Part shown: positions 46,320 through 55,625 of the stretch, piece by piece
Layout: each line of letters opens with the position of its first letter
How positions within the stretch are numbered: the first letter of the stretch is position 1
Assembly: GCA_004322045.1 (NCBI GenBank)
Contig: SCRN01000041.1
Span: 1-64,000, forward strand
Origin: Paraburkholderia sp.
Lineage (GTDB): Bacteria; Pseudomonadota; Gammaproteobacteria; Burkholderiales; Burkholderiaceae
Direction of reading: 5' to 3'
DNA length: 64,000 bases
Notes under the pieces: generated by a model
The model's database searches: none
What the model saw: only the letters and a program-made list of their open reading frames with translations
What the model was told of the DNA's origin: nothing
Position numbers and translations under genes: made by a program

Positions 46320-47123
46320 ATGTCGATCGGTTCACTCGCCTTTCCCGTCCCGACGCTCATCTTTATGTTCGCCGTCGCGGTTGCACTGTTGGTTGGTTGG
46401 TTAGCGATGAAACGCCGCGGCGCTATCGACTCGGACCTGTTTGCCATCGTCGTTGGCGGTCTACTCGCCGCGCGCTTCGCATTCGTTATCCAATATCTTC
46501 CGTTGTATCACCACGACTTCGCTGCAATCCTCGATGTCCGAGATCTGGGCTTTGATCCACTTGTCGGCATGACCGCCGGTTCGTTCATCGCCGCTTGGCG
46601 GCTCGTTCGGAACAATGCATCGAGAGTGCCGCTCGCGCTCTCTTTGACTGCAGGCCTGATCTCCTACGCGTCCGCTCGGGCATTTATCGAACATCAGCAT
46701 GTCCCGTCTAACATCCCGCCGATTGCTCTGCGCTCTCTCGATGGTGCACCGGAAACGTTAGGCACCAGCGGCATGCCCACCGTCGTGAACCTTTGGGCAA
46801 CTTGGTGCCCGCCGTGTCAGGCCGAACTGCCAACGTTCGCCCAAGCTCAAGTGGAGTATCCGGGTGTCCATTTCGTTTTCGTCGATGAAGGGGAAACGCA
46901 AGAGACGGTTCGGCATTACTTCGATCAGCACTCGCTGCTGCTCGGCAACACGTGGCTAGATCAGTCTTCGGCGCTAGCGGCCCGCGTCGGAACGGCCGGT
47001 TTTCCGACGACTCTCTTTTACGACCGCAATGGCCGTTTGCTAGCAACCCATCTCGGCCAATTTTCCGCAGCGACGTTGCACGACGCCCTGGCTCAGCACT
47101 TCGAGTCGGCAACCACGAGGTAG
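46320..47123 (+). CDS. Membrane-anchored TlpA-like thiol:disulfide redoxin
   Basis: This 267-residue protein has three to four N-terminal membrane segments (about 10-28, 40-60, 78-95 and 105-120) resembling part of an Lgt-like membrane domain, followed by a periplasmic TlpA domain with active site C163-P-P-C166 in WATWCPPCQAEL and GTAGFPTTLFYDRNG carrying the cis-Pro. It starts 40 bases after the kinase gene and is probably co-transcribed with the two-component pair. It may supply reducing power or respond to envelope thiol stress. Confidence 0.85.
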   Translation: MSIGSLAFPVPTLIFMFAVAVALLVGWLAMKRRGAIDSDLFAIVVGGLLAARFAFVIQYLPLYHHDFAAILDVRDLGFDPLVGMTAGSFIAAWRLVRNNASRVPLALSLTAGLISYASARAFIEHQHVPSNIPPIALRSLDGAPETLGTSGMPTVVNLWATWCPPCQAELPTFAQAQVEYPGVHFVFVDEGETQETVRHYFDQHSLLLGNTWLDQSSALAARVGTAGFPTTLFYDRNGRLLATHLGQFSAATLHDALAQHFESATTR

Positions 47124-47342
47124 AGTAGTAGCGCTCGAGGCCCCTGACTAGCGGTTTCACCATGCCGTTCGTCGGCGCACTGGATTCAGCCTGAGCGGGT
47201 ACAAGTCTTCGCTGCTTTTATGGCGCATCAGGCAGCGCGTGGCTAGCGCAACGTCTGGTTTTCGACGACTCAATGATTCGCTCAGCCACCGGGTCTCCTT
47301 TCTCCAACGGCTGATCCCATTTCGAACCCCGGCTGCAAGAAC

Positions 47343-47512
47343 GCGATTCGGCCATTTACCCGCCGCCAGAAAACACTGGATCTTCTTCGATACGGTCGCC
47401 GGCGCGAACGCGGCGGCTAATCTGTATTCGCTAATCGAACCCCGCGGGTAAACAACGTCGAACCGAACCGTTACGTGCTCGCGTTGTTCAAGGCGCTGCC
47501 ACTTGCTCAGAG
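47343..47512 (+). mobile_element. IS66-family transposase remnant
   Basis: Pieces of the IS66 TnpC C-terminus appear in two or three frames: AIRPFTRRQK, then IFFDTVAGANAAANLYSLIE, then VNNVEPNRYVLALFKALPL. IS66 transposases carry (N/D)T-x-AGA-x-A-S-A-x-(L/I)-YSL(V/I)E at this point. No inverted repeats or other IS66 genes were seen. The 515-base gap 47124-47638 holds nothing else recognisable. Confidence 0.65.
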
Positions 47513-47638
47513 CGGACTTCCTGCAAAGCTTTACAGCACAGCAGGTCTCAAAATTCGAAGAGCTCTTCGTACCCCAAGCCTTCAGAACTCCCCGAATCGG
47601 TGGCGCCAACATGCTCACGATCCGCGCGCGGAGTTGCG

Positions 47639-48010
47639 TCAACGCTGACCTGCATTCCGTGTCACGCCTCCGCAGAATAGCTCGGAAAGGGTTTCCATGA
47701 TGGAGATGACCGCGGGGTTCGCAAGGCTGTAGTACATGTATTTCCCATCGCGCCGCGCCGCAATCAGGCCCTCCTCCCGCAAGACCCCAAGTTGCTGGGA
47801 AAGACTCGGCTGATGCAGGCCCACCCGCTCTTCGAGTTCTCCGACGTTGAACTCGCCTTCCGTCAACTGGCAAAGAAGCAGCAGCCGGTCTTCGTGCGCC
47901 ATCGCCTTGAGCATCGTGCTGCATTGCAACGCAGACTTGCGCAGCGCGCTCAACGCTTGTGTCGGTATGGAGCTTGGCATCTCTTTCATGACGTCCTGTC
48001 CGGTCATCAT
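47639..48010 (-). CDS. bigR: BigR/SqrR-type ArsR-family persulfide-sensing repressor
   Basis: This 123-residue winged-helix regulator has FNVGELEERVGLHQPSLSQQL as recognition region and LREEGLIAARRDGKYMYYSL as wing. Cysteines lie at 30, 47 and 113. The C47-C113 spacing of 66 residues is exactly that of BigR (C42/C108) and SqrR (C41/C107), which form a tetrasulfide on sensing persulfide. It is divergent from the blh dioxygenase gene, with a palindrome between. An alternative start at ATG 47989 has AGGA just upstream and would renumber the pair C40/C106. Confidence 0.88.
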   Translation of the reverse strand: MMTGQDVMKEMPSSIPTQALSALRKSALQCSTMLKAMAHEDRLLLLCQLTEGEFNVGELEERVGLHQPSLSQQLGVLREEGLIAARRDGKYMYYSLANPAVISIMETLSELFCGGVTRNAGQR

Positions 48011-48018
48011 TGACTAAC

Positions 48019-48038
48019 AATATATGAAAGTATATATT
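48019..48038. promoter_or_regulatory. BigR-type operator
   Basis: AATATAT-GAAAGT-ATATATT: perfect seven-base arms around a six-base spacer, centred between bigR and blh. BigR and SqrR operators are AT-rich palindromes in this position. Confidence 0.7.
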
Positions 48039-48067
48039 ATTATTATGTATATCGAAAGGAGCCCGGA

Positions 48068-48928
48068 ATGGATCCCAAGGTAGCGCCCTTTTTCGATCCC
48101 GTTACGGCAACGATCAGCTACGTCGTGCATGCTGGCGAGGATTCGGCCTGCGCGGTGATTGATCCGGTGCTTGACTACGATGCGAAGTCAGGACGCACCC
48201 GCACGACGTCGGCGGACCAGATCGTGGACTTTGTGAGCACGCACCGGTTGCGCGTCGAATGGCTGCTCGAGACTCACGCGCATGCCGACCATCTGTCCGC
48301 TTCGGATTACCTGAAGAGCGTACTGGGCGGCAAAACGGCGATTGGGGAAAGAATACGCGCGGTCCAGGAAACCTTCGTGCGACTTTTCAACCTTGGCTCC
48401 GCAGTTGCCGTGGACGGGAGCCAGTTTGATCACCTCTTCGTGCCCGACGAAACCTTCAGCATCGGTCCACTCCACGCACGGGCTCTTCACGTGCCGGGCC
48501 ATACAGCTGCCGACATGGCCTACCAGATCGGGGATTGCGTCTTCGTGGGCGACACCCTTTTTATGCCGGACGCCGGTTCGGCGAGGTGCGACTTTCCAGG
48601 CGGCAACGCGGGCGCATTGTACCGTTCCGCGAGAAAGCTTCTCGCGTTGCCACCTGCCACGCGTCTATTCATGTGTCACGACTATCCGCCGCAGACGCGC
48701 GAGCCTCGCTGGGTAACGACTGTTGCAGAGCAGCGCAGCAGCAACATCCATTTGCACGACGGCATCTCCGAAAGCGAATTCGTTGCAATTCGCACCGACC
48801 GCGACAGCACGCTGGACACGCCGGTACTGATTCTCCCTGCGATCCAGGTGAACATCCGCGGGGGAGCGCTGCCGTCGCCGGAGGGCAATGGAGTGAGCTA
48901 TCTGAAGATTCCACTGAATGTGCTCTAG
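48068..48928 (+). CDS. blh: Blh/ETHE1-type persulfide dioxygenase (MBL fold)
   Basis: This 286-residue metallo-beta-lactamase-fold enzyme should oxidise glutathione persulfide to sulfite. It carries THAHADH (H70, H72, D74, H75), H145 in HVPGHTAAD, D162 in VFVGDTLF and the ETHE1-type CDFPGG at 174-179. MCHDYPP near residue 200 is characteristic of Blh. It lies divergent from bigR and 79 bases before the RND adaptor gene, on the same strand. The ATG follows AAAGGAG. Confidence 0.9.
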   Translation: MDPKVAPFFDPVTATISYVVHAGEDSACAVIDPVLDYDAKSGRTRTTSADQIVDFVSTHRLRVEWLLETHAHADHLSASDYLKSVLGGKTAIGERIRAVQETFVRLFNLGSAVAVDGSQFDHLFVPDETFSIGPLHARALHVPGHTAADMAYQIGDCVFVGDTLFMPDAGSARCDFPGGNAGALYRSARKLLALPPATRLFMCHDYPPQTREPRWVTTVAEQRSSNIHLHDGISESEFVAIRTDRDSTLDTPVLILPAIQVNIRGGALPSPEGNGVSYLKIPLNVL

Positions 48929-49007
48929 GCGAGCCCCTAAACGGCAACCGTTGGCTTGAATAGCCTGCGCCGAAAACCAGTATCTGCATCGTAGATGGTT
49001 TCACACC

Positions 49008-50171
49008 ATGAACAGTGAACAACAAAAACAGGCATCGAAACCAGTCGGACTGCCTGCGCAGGCGAGAAACACGACTCTTGCTCAGCGCAACGTCCTGATG
49101 CGGGAAACCCCTCTTCGCATAACATTGGGCAGACGTAGGGCCGCTTCATCGTTGCGGGTGTGGGCGCTTGCCGCGGCATTGGGCATCGCCATCCCGGCTG
49201 CCAAGGCGGAAAAGCTGGCGACGATCGTGGTCGAACCAACACCGGTTGCAGACGAAATCGTCACAGACGCTGTCGTGGAATCTGCGCGTCAAACCGACAT
49301 CGCCGCCCAGGTCTCCGGCCGTATCACCGGCCTCTTCGTCAAGGCGGGCGATCGCGTGGGCGCAGGGCAAAAATTGCTCGCCGTCGACCAGCGAGCGGCT
49401 GACCAGCAGCTGGCCGCCGTCCAGGCGCAGGCAGCGGCCGCGCAGGCCGAACAGGAGGTCGCACGGCGCGAACTGGAACGCACGCAGATCCTGTACGACC
49501 GGAAGTACGTGAGCCAGGCCGCGCTCGATCGTGCCAAAGCACGTTACCAGACGGCTTCGTCCATGAGGTTGTCCCGGCAGGCCGACGCTGGCGCGGCAGC
49601 TGTCGGCCCCACGCTGCACAACATCGTCGCACCATATGCCGGCATCGTCGCCGGTGTGGACGTCGAACTGGGTTCGATGGCAATGCCGGGCATGCCGCTC
49701 GTCGCACTGTTCGATCCCGCTGCCCTGCGCGCCGTGGCCACCGTGCCGCAATCGCGCGCGGCGGCGCTGCGTACGGATCTGCCCGTGCGCATCGAGCTGC
49801 CCGATGTGCCGGGCGCACAGCACTGGCAAACTGCTGCGGCGGTCACCGTGCTGCCCGTCACCGATCCGCTCAGCGACTCCGTCAAGGTACGGCTTGCGTT
49901 GCCTGCATCGGCAGGGGAAGCTGCCCGCCCCGGCATGTTTGCGCGCGCCCATTTCCTTGCGGGCTCGCCCCGCCCGAGGCTGATGGTTCCGCTTGCAGCC
50001 ATGATCCGCCGCACCGAGGTCACAGCGGTCTACATCGTGGCGAACGACGGCAGCACGTCGCTGCGGCAGGTGCGCCCTGGCGAGACGCGCGCGGGGCAGA
50101 TCGAGATTCTCGCGGGACTGTCGGCAGGGGAGCGCATTGCGCTCGACCCGCTGGCTGCCGCAAGGCATTGA
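49008..50171 (+). CDS. RND efflux periplasmic adaptor
   Basis: This 387-residue membrane fusion protein has a signal sequence near 48-68 (LRVWALAAALGIAIPAAKA) preceded by an unusual 45-residue tail, so the real start may be ATG 49098. Domains: lipoyl half SGRITGLFVKAGDRVGAG, an Ala/Gln/Glu-rich coiled coil (about 130-185), second half NIVAPYAGIVAGVDVELG, then beta-barrel LPVRIELPDVPGAQHW. First gene of the pump, 16 bases before the RND gene. Confidence 0.9.
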   Translation: MNSEQQKQASKPVGLPAQARNTTLAQRNVLMRETPLRITLGRRRAASSLRVWALAAALGIAIPAAKAEKLATIVVEPTPVADEIVTDAVVESARQTDIAAQVSGRITGLFVKAGDRVGAGQKLLAVDQRAADQQLAAVQAQAAAAQAEQEVARRELERTQILYDRKYVSQAALDRAKARYQTASSMRLSRQADAGAAAVGPTLHNIVAPYAGIVAGVDVELGSMAMPGMPLVALFDPAALRAVATVPQSRAAALRTDLPVRIELPDVPGAQHWQTAAAVTVLPVTDPLSDSVKVRLALPASAGEAARPGMFARAHFLAGSPRPRLMVPLAAMIRRTEVTAVYIVANDGSTSLRQVRPGETRAGQIEILAGLSAGERIALDPLAAARH

Positions 50172-50187
50172 AGGGCGAGGCCTCGTC

Positions 50188-53100
50188 ATGACGATGGACA
50201 CGCCCAAGCTCGGCATTTCCGGCCGGATCGCCGCATTTTTCCTCGAAAACCGCATCACGCCGCTCATTGCGCTCGTCGCCCTTCTGCTCGGCCTCTTCGC
50301 GATGATCATGACGCCGCGCGAAGAGGAACCGCAGATCAACGTCACGATGGCCAACGTGCTAGTGCCCTTTCCCGGCGCAAGTGCGCGCGACGTAGAGCGG
50401 ATGGTGGCGGGGCCTGCCGAACAGGTGCTTTCGCAAATCAGCGGCATCGAGCACGTCATGTCGGTGTCGCGTCCCGGGCTGGCCGTGCTGACCGTGCAGT
50501 TCAAGGTCGGCGTGCCGCGCACGGAAGCGCTCGTGCGGCTCTACGACACGGTGTTTTCCAAGCAGGACTGGCTGCCGAAGAACCTCGGTGTGCTGCCGCC
50601 GCTCATCAAACCCAAAGGCATCGACGACGTGCCCATTGTCGTGCTCACGCTCTACTCCACACGCCCGGATGGCAATGCATACGATCTGGAACGCGTGGGC
50701 CATTCCATCGAGTCTGAACTGAAGCGCGTGCCCGGCACACGGGAAGTGACAACCGTGGGCGGCCCGCAACGAGCCGTCAATGTGTTGCTGGACCCCGCCC
50801 GCATGCGCGCGGCAGGCGTCACTGTAGATGACCTGAAGCGAGTACTCGTCGCCGCCAATGCGGGGGCCACGGTGGGCGACCTCGTGAGGGAAAACAGCGC
50901 CATCCATATCGAAAGCGGGCCTGTACTGGACAACGCGCGCGATGTCGGCGACGTGATCGTCGCGGTTCACAATGGTCATCCCGTATCCGTATCGGACGTG
51001 ACGACCGTAGTGGAAGGCGCGCCCGCCCCTACGCACTATGTGTGGGAAGGAGTTGCCGGTACGCATCCGGCTGAATATCCGGCCGTCTCGGTCGCAGTGA
51101 CCAAGAAGGCCGGCGAGAACGCCGTCACGGTTGCGAGGAATGTGTTGCAACGGGTCGACACGCTGCGCAACACCGTGATTCCCGCCGACGTAAAGGTGGA
51201 GGTGGCGCGCGACTACGGCGTTACGGCCAACGCGAAGGCGATGAAGCTGATCGAGAAGCTCGCTTTCGCGACCACGTCGGTCGTGGTGCTCGTACTGCTC
51301 GCGCTCGGCTGGCGTGAGGCCTCGGTCGTCGGCGTGGCAGTGATTCTTACGCTCACCGCGACGCTGTTCGCTTCATGGGCGTGGGGTTTCACACTAAATC
51401 GCGTTTCGCTGTTCGCGTTGATCCTCTCCATCGGCATTCTGGTGGACGATGCGATCGTCGTCGTCGAAAACATTCATCGCCACCGGCAACTGGAACCCCA
51501 TGCACCGGCAGCTTCCGTGATTCCGCGTGCGGTGGACGAGGTGGGTGGCCCCACCATTCTCGCCACGCTCACGGTGATTGCAGCGCTGCTCCCCATGGCA
51601 TTTGTCACCGGTCTGATGGGGCCGTACATGAGCCCCATTCCGATCAACGCAAGCATGGGCATGGCCATCTCCCTGTCCGTCGCATTCATCGTCACACCCT
51701 GGCTGTCGCGGATGTGGCTGGCACGCACCCATCACGGCGCAGACAGCGCCAGGGGTGAGGGAACCCAAAGCAAGCTGCGGGCGAAGCTCCAGCCGTTTTT
51801 TGCCCGCGTATTCGCGCCGTTTCTCGACGAGGCGCGCGGCTCGCGCAACCGTAAGCTCCTGTGGCTCGGCGTGGCGGGCGCCATTGCACTGTCGCTCGTA
51901 CTGCCCATGCTCCAGTTGGTGGTGTTGAAAATGCTGCCCTTCGACAACAAATCGGAATTCCAGGTAGTCGTCGACATGCCGGAGGGCACTCCGCTCGAGC
52001 GGACCGCCGGCGTACTGCACGAGATGGGGGCCCTGCTTGCAACAGTGCCGGAAACGGCCACATGGCAGGCTTATGCCGGACTCTCCGCGCCCATCAACTT
52101 CAACGGACTCGTGCGCCAGTATTACCTGCGCTCGGGCAGTAACGTGGGCGACATCCAGGTCAATCTCGTCGAGCAGTCGAAGCGCCACCGGCAAAGCCAC
52201 GCCATCGCGACATCGGTCCGGCCCGCGCTGGAGCGGATTGCGCAGCGCAATGGCGCGCGCGTGAAGGTGGTGGAAGTGCCCCCCGGACCGCCAGTGCTCG
52301 CGCCCATCGTAGCCGAGGTGTACGGCACCGATGCGCCAGCGCGCAATGCCGTTGCCCACGCGGTGCGCGGCGTGTTCGCCTCGACGCCGGGCGTGGTGGA
52401 TATTGACGACAGCACTGTGGCGCCCGCTGCCCAACGCGACTTCGAGCTAGACCGGCGCAAGGCCGGGCTGCTTGGCGTATCGCAGCAGGACGTCGCGCAG
52501 ACATTGCGCACGGGTCTCACCGGAAACAACATCACCTATGTTCGCGACGGCAGCAAGTACCCCACGCCGGTACGTCTCGCATTGCCCGCTACGCTGGGCG
52601 GCGACGCGTCGGGCCTGCTCGCGCTGACTGTGCGCGGCAGCCAGGGGCAGCTCGTGCCGCTTTCCGAACTGATCCGGCAGCGCGACACTCGCATCGAACA
52701 ACCCATCTATCACAAGGATCTGCTACCCGTCACCTACGTGATCGGCGATATGGCCGGCAAGGTGGACAGTCCCCTCTACGGTATGTTCGAAATGCGCGGC
52801 CGCCTCGCAAAGCTATCCATACCGGGCGGTGGCACACTCGGAGAATGGTTCGTCAGCCAGCCCGACGACCCGTATCGCGGCTTCTCCATCAAATGGGACG
52901 GCGAATGGCAGGTCACCTACGAAACGTTCCGCGACATGGGCATTGCCTACGCGGTCGGGCTCGTGCTGATCTACCTGCTCGTGGTGGCAGAGTTCGGCTC
53001 CTATCTCACTCCGCTCATCATCATGGCTCCGATTCCGCTCACCATCATCGGCGTGATGCCTGGTCACGCGCTGCTCGGCGCGCAGTTCACCGCCACTTCG

Positions 53101-53433
53101 ATGATTGGCATGATCGCGCTCGCAGGCATCATCGTCCGTAACTCGATCCTGCTGGTCGACTTCATCAACCTGCAGGTGGCGGACGGCATACCGTTCCGAG
53201 ACGCCGTCGTGCAGTCGGCCGCCACGCGCGCGCAGCCCATCCTGCTCACGGCGGTGGCTGCAATGATCGGCGCGCTTTTTATCCTCGATGACCCGATCTT
53301 CAACGGCCTCGCCGTTTCGCTGATCTTCGGGGTGCTGGTCTCGACGCTGCTCACGCTCGTCGTCATCCCACTGCTCTACTACACCGCATACCGGCGCCGT
53401 TTCGCCGCCTCCCATTCCAATTCCACTTCATGA
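50188..53433 (+). CDS. RND-family efflux transporter
   Basis: A 1081-residue inner-membrane pump with the usual twelve-helix, two-repeat plan and two large periplasmic loops. Recognised pieces: ENRITPLIALVALLLGLFA (TM1), VPFPGASARDVERMVAGP, GILVDDAIVVVENIHRH in TM4 with its essential acidic pair, and FTATSMIGMIALAGIIVRNS in the second half. It belongs to the broad HAE-type group near MdtB/C and VexF. The ATG at 50188 has GAGG eight bases upstream. Co-transcribed with DUF2892 (nine bases later) and TolC genes. The substrate is unknown; clustering with bigR and blh suggests a sulfur-stress compound. Confidence 0.93.
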   Translation: MTMDTPKLGISGRIAAFFLENRITPLIALVALLLGLFAMIMTPREEEPQINVTMANVLVPFPGASARDVERMVAGPAEQVLSQISGIEHVMSVSRPGLAVLTVQFKVGVPRTEALVRLYDTVFSKQDWLPKNLGVLPPLIKPKGIDDVPIVVLTLYSTRPDGNAYDLERVGHSIESELKRVPGTREVTTVGGPQRAVNVLLDPARMRAAGVTVDDLKRVLVAANAGATVGDLVRENSAIHIESGPVLDNARDVGDVIVAVHNGHPVSVSDVTTVVEGAPAPTHYVWEGVAGTHPAEYPAVSVAVTKKAGENAVTVARNVLQRVDTLRNTVIPADVKVEVARDYGVTANAKAMKLIEKLAFATTSVVVLVLLALGWREASVVGVAVILTLTATLFASWAWGFTLNRVSLFALILSIGILVDDAIVVVENIHRHRQLEPHAPAASVIPRAVDEVGGPTILATLTVIAALLPMAFVTGLMGPYMSPIPINASMGMAISLSVAFIVTPWLSRMWLARTHHGADSARGEGTQSKLRAKLQPFFARVFAPFLDEARGSRNRKLLWLGVAGAIALSLVLPMLQLVVLKMLPFDNKSEFQVVVDMPEGTPLERTAGVLHEMGALLATVPETATWQAYAGLSAPINFNGLVRQYYLRSGSNVGDIQVNLVEQSKRHRQSHAIATSVRPALERIAQRNGARVKVVEVPPGPPVLAPIVAEVYGTDAPARNAVAHAVRGVFASTPGVVDIDDSTVAPAAQRDFELDRRKAGLLGVSQQDVAQTLRTGLTGNNITYVRDGSKYPTPVRLALPATLGGDASGLLALTVRGSQGQLVPLSELIRQRDTRIEQPIYHKDLLPVTYVIGDMAGKVDSPLYGMFEMRGRLAKLSIPGGGTLGEWFVSQPDDPYRGFSIKWDGEWQVTYETFRDMGIAYAVGLVLIYLLVVAEFGSYLTPLIIMAPIPLTIIGVMPGHALLGAQFTATSMIGMIALAGIIVRNSILLVDFINLQVADGIPFRDAVVQSAATRAQPILLTAVAAMIGALFILDDPIFNGLAVSLIFGVLVSTLLTLVVIPLLYYTAYRRRFAASHSNSTS

Positions 53434-53442
53434 GGGTCCATC

Positions 53443-53652
53443 ATGACATCCTGGCAAATCACGCGCGTTTTCGCGGGCATCGTGATCCTCGTTTCGCTTG
53501 CGTTCGGCGCCCCGGCAGGTCCACTTTTCATGAGCAGCTGGTGGCTCTGGGTCACCGCATTCGTAGGCGCCAACCTGCTCCAGAGTGGCTTTACGCGGTG
53601 GTGTCCGATGGAAATCCTGCTGCGCAAGCTCGGTGCGCGCAGCGGTGCATGA
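53443..53652 (+). CDS. DUF2892 (YgaP-like) small membrane protein
   Basis: This 69-residue protein has two hydrophobic segments (about 5-25 and 30-48) and ends FTRWCPMEILLRKLGARSG. This is the DUF2892 membrane module that in YgaP follows a rhodanese domain and is common in sulfur loci. The RWCPM cysteine is conserved in the family. It begins nine bases after the RND gene and is part of the same transcription unit. Confidence 0.88.
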   Translation: MTSWQITRVFAGIVILVSLAFGAPAGPLFMSSWWLWVTAFVGANLLQSGFTRWCPMEILLRKLGARSGA

Positions 53653-53693
53653 AGCATGGGGCCGAAGATGTCTCGTTCCGAACGGTGGCTGCC

Positions 53694-55064
53694 ATGAAGT
53701 TTGGACTTTATGCCTCAGCAATCGCTGTCGCGGCGGTCTGTTCAGTGGCGCACGCCGAAACCGACCTGCTCGCCGCAGCCCACGATGCGTTGATGCACGA
53801 TCCGGTGTATGCCGCCGCGGTCGCTCAGAACCAGGCTGACGCAACGCGGCGCAAGCAGGGGCGTTCCGGCTTCCTACCCCAGGTCCTCGCAACGGGGAAC
53901 ATGCGCTACGGGACGCTGGATCAGGAAACCACCGGGGCGCACTTCGCCGGCGGAGGCTTCGGCTCGAGCAACGGCATCGCATTCGACACGCGCGCCGCAG
54001 GCGCCACGGGGGCAGGCTGGGCCGTCACGATCAAGGAAAACCTGTACAGCGCGGCAAAAAACGCCGACGCCCGCCAAATGAACAATGCAGCCGATGCGGG
54101 TGACGCCTCCTTGCGCCTCGCACGGCAGACGTTGCTGCTTCAGGTCGCCCAGGCGTACTTCGCCGTGCTCGCTGCCGAAGACGACGTAGCCGCGCTGAAG
54201 TCCACCCGGGAAGCGGCGCTCGAAGCAAGCCGCATCGCGCAAGGCCGCTTCGAAGCAGGCGAAGCCGCGATCACCGACGTCAACGACGCCAGGGCGCGCG
54301 CCGATCTCGCCCGGGCGCAAAAGCTGGCTGCAGAAACAGCGCTCGACCTCCGGCGCGCGGAACTGCGCGACCTCACGGGCAACGCCGACACTGCGCTGCG
54401 CCGCCCCGGGAATGCGGCAGCGGTGGAGTCGATCCCCGCGGGCGACCTGGCCGACTGGCAGTCGCGCGCCATGACGGGCAATCCCCTGATCGAGCTCCGC
54501 CGTCTCGGCGTGGACAGCGCGAAGGCGGAGACATCGCGCTACCGGCCCGGCGCCGGTACGACCGTCGACGCTTTCGCCTCGTACATCGGGGACCGGATGA
54601 ATGGCGCGGGCTACGGCGGCAACAGCTCAATGCGGAGCAACAGCGCCGTGGTCGGCATCATGGTCACCATCCCGCTCTACACGGGTGGCCTGCGCAGTGC
54701 GAAGGCCGAGGAAAGCGCCGCGCTGCTCAACCGTGCTGGACTGGATGAAGATGCCGCGCGCGTCGCTGTTGCTCGCGAAGTGCGTCAGGCGTTTCTTGGT
54801 CTGCAAAGTTCGAAGGTCCAGGTCACGGCGCTCACACAGGCACTGCGCTCAGCCGAACTTCAACTCGATGCCAATCGTACCGGCTTCGAAGCCGGCGACC
54901 GGCCGTCAATCGACGTTCTCAACGCCGGCCAGGCATTGTTCGCCACCCGGCGCGACCTCGCCGCAGCACGCTATCAGGTCGCGCTCAACCGACTTCGCCT
55001 TTCCGCGGCGGCCGGAGAACTCGATGAGGAACAGTTGGCCCGGATCAACGCACTTCTGCGCTGA
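53694..55064 (+). CDS. TolC-family outer-membrane channel
   Basis: This 456-residue protein has a cleavable signal peptide (cut near residue 21, VAHA-ET) and is not a lipoprotein. Two outer-membrane efflux domains: AHDALMHDPVYAAAVAQNQA and LLLQVAQAYFAVLAAEDDV in the first; NPLIELRRLGVDSAKAE and GIMVTIPLYTGGL in the second. The coding frame is open upstream of the ATG at 53694, but the signal peptide places the start there. Last intact gene of the RND operon. Confidence 0.9.
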   Translation: MKFGLYASAIAVAAVCSVAHAETDLLAAAHDALMHDPVYAAAVAQNQADATRRKQGRSGFLPQVLATGNMRYGTLDQETTGAHFAGGGFGSSNGIAFDTRAAGATGAGWAVTIKENLYSAAKNADARQMNNAADAGDASLRLARQTLLLQVAQAYFAVLAAEDDVAALKSTREAALEASRIAQGRFEAGEAAITDVNDARARADLARAQKLAAETALDLRRAELRDLTGNADTALRRPGNAAAVESIPAGDLADWQSRAMTGNPLIELRRLGVDSAKAETSRYRPGAGTTVDAFASYIGDRMNGAGYGGNSSMRSNSAVVGIMVTIPLYTGGLRSAKAEESAALLNRAGLDEDAARVAVAREVRQAFLGLQSSKVQVTALTQALRSAELQLDANRTGFEAGDRPSIDVLNAGQALFATRRDLAAARYQVALNRLRLSAAAGELDEEQLARINALLR

Positions 55065-55153
55065 TCGCAGATAACGCTCACGTCCCATGGAGGCAGAGAC
55101 CGCAACAGCGACGAATTCGATGCGCCATGTGGCGCATCCAAGGAGGAGACAGC

Positions 55154-55393
55154 ATGGCTCATGTCGTGATTCTAGGGGCCTGGCTCGGCGGCCTGTCGAT
55201 CGCCTATTCGATGCGCAAGGCGGCACGCTATGACGACCGCGTGACTGTAGTCTCGGACTTTTGGCCGATCGCCGACGAATGGCGACGCATCCCAGCGCCC
55301 AGGAGGCGGCCCCGCGTCAACGACTACGGAGCCATATGCGTGCGAGATCTCGTTAAATTAAGCCAATGCGTAACCGCCCCTCTCGCACGATAG
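55154..55393 (+). pseudogene. sqr: Sulfide:quinone oxidoreductase N-terminal fragment
   Basis: The frame starts MAHVVILGAWLGGLSIAYSM and continues RKAARYDDRVTVVSD, matching the FAD-binding start of sulfide:quinone reductases, except that GAGLGG is GAWLGG. From about residue 41 homology stops and the rest is unrelated until the stop. The start has a strong GGAGGAG. The gene is truncated after some 40 of about 420 residues and also mutated in the FAD loop. It extends the bigR/blh operon in the same direction. Confidence 0.7.
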
Positions 55394-55625
55394 GGAGGTC
55401 TATGGGATCGCCAATCCAGAGCACAGGCCATGTCGACGAGTCGTCGATGCCAAGAAAAATCCAGAGCATTTCACCACGTGCGCTCCAGCCGTCAAAACGG
55501 GACGGCTGTATCTCATCTTGCCAGCCCATTCGGGGCCCGCTTTGTCGCGGCACGGTTTCGTCATGTTCTGGTGCGGGGATGACCCAGTAATAGCGGCCAA
55601 TGACGAGTTCTCGATGCGTTTCCAT
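55353..55625 (-). CDS. Hypothetical protein
   Basis: This 90-residue frame has AGAGGA six bases before the ATG. It starts METHRELVIGRYYWVIPAPE and includes WQDEIQPSRFDGWSARGEML and IDDSSTWPVLWIGDPIDLP. The many Trp and Tyr and compact beta pattern look like a real small cytoplasmic protein; the family was not recognised. It overlaps the 3' end of the sqr fragment by about 40 bases on the opposite strand. Confidence 0.55.
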   Translation of the reverse strand: METHRELVIGRYYWVIPAPEHDETVPRQSGPRMGWQDEIQPSRFDGWSARGEMLWIFLGIDDSSTWPVLWIGDPIDLPIVREGRLRIGLI

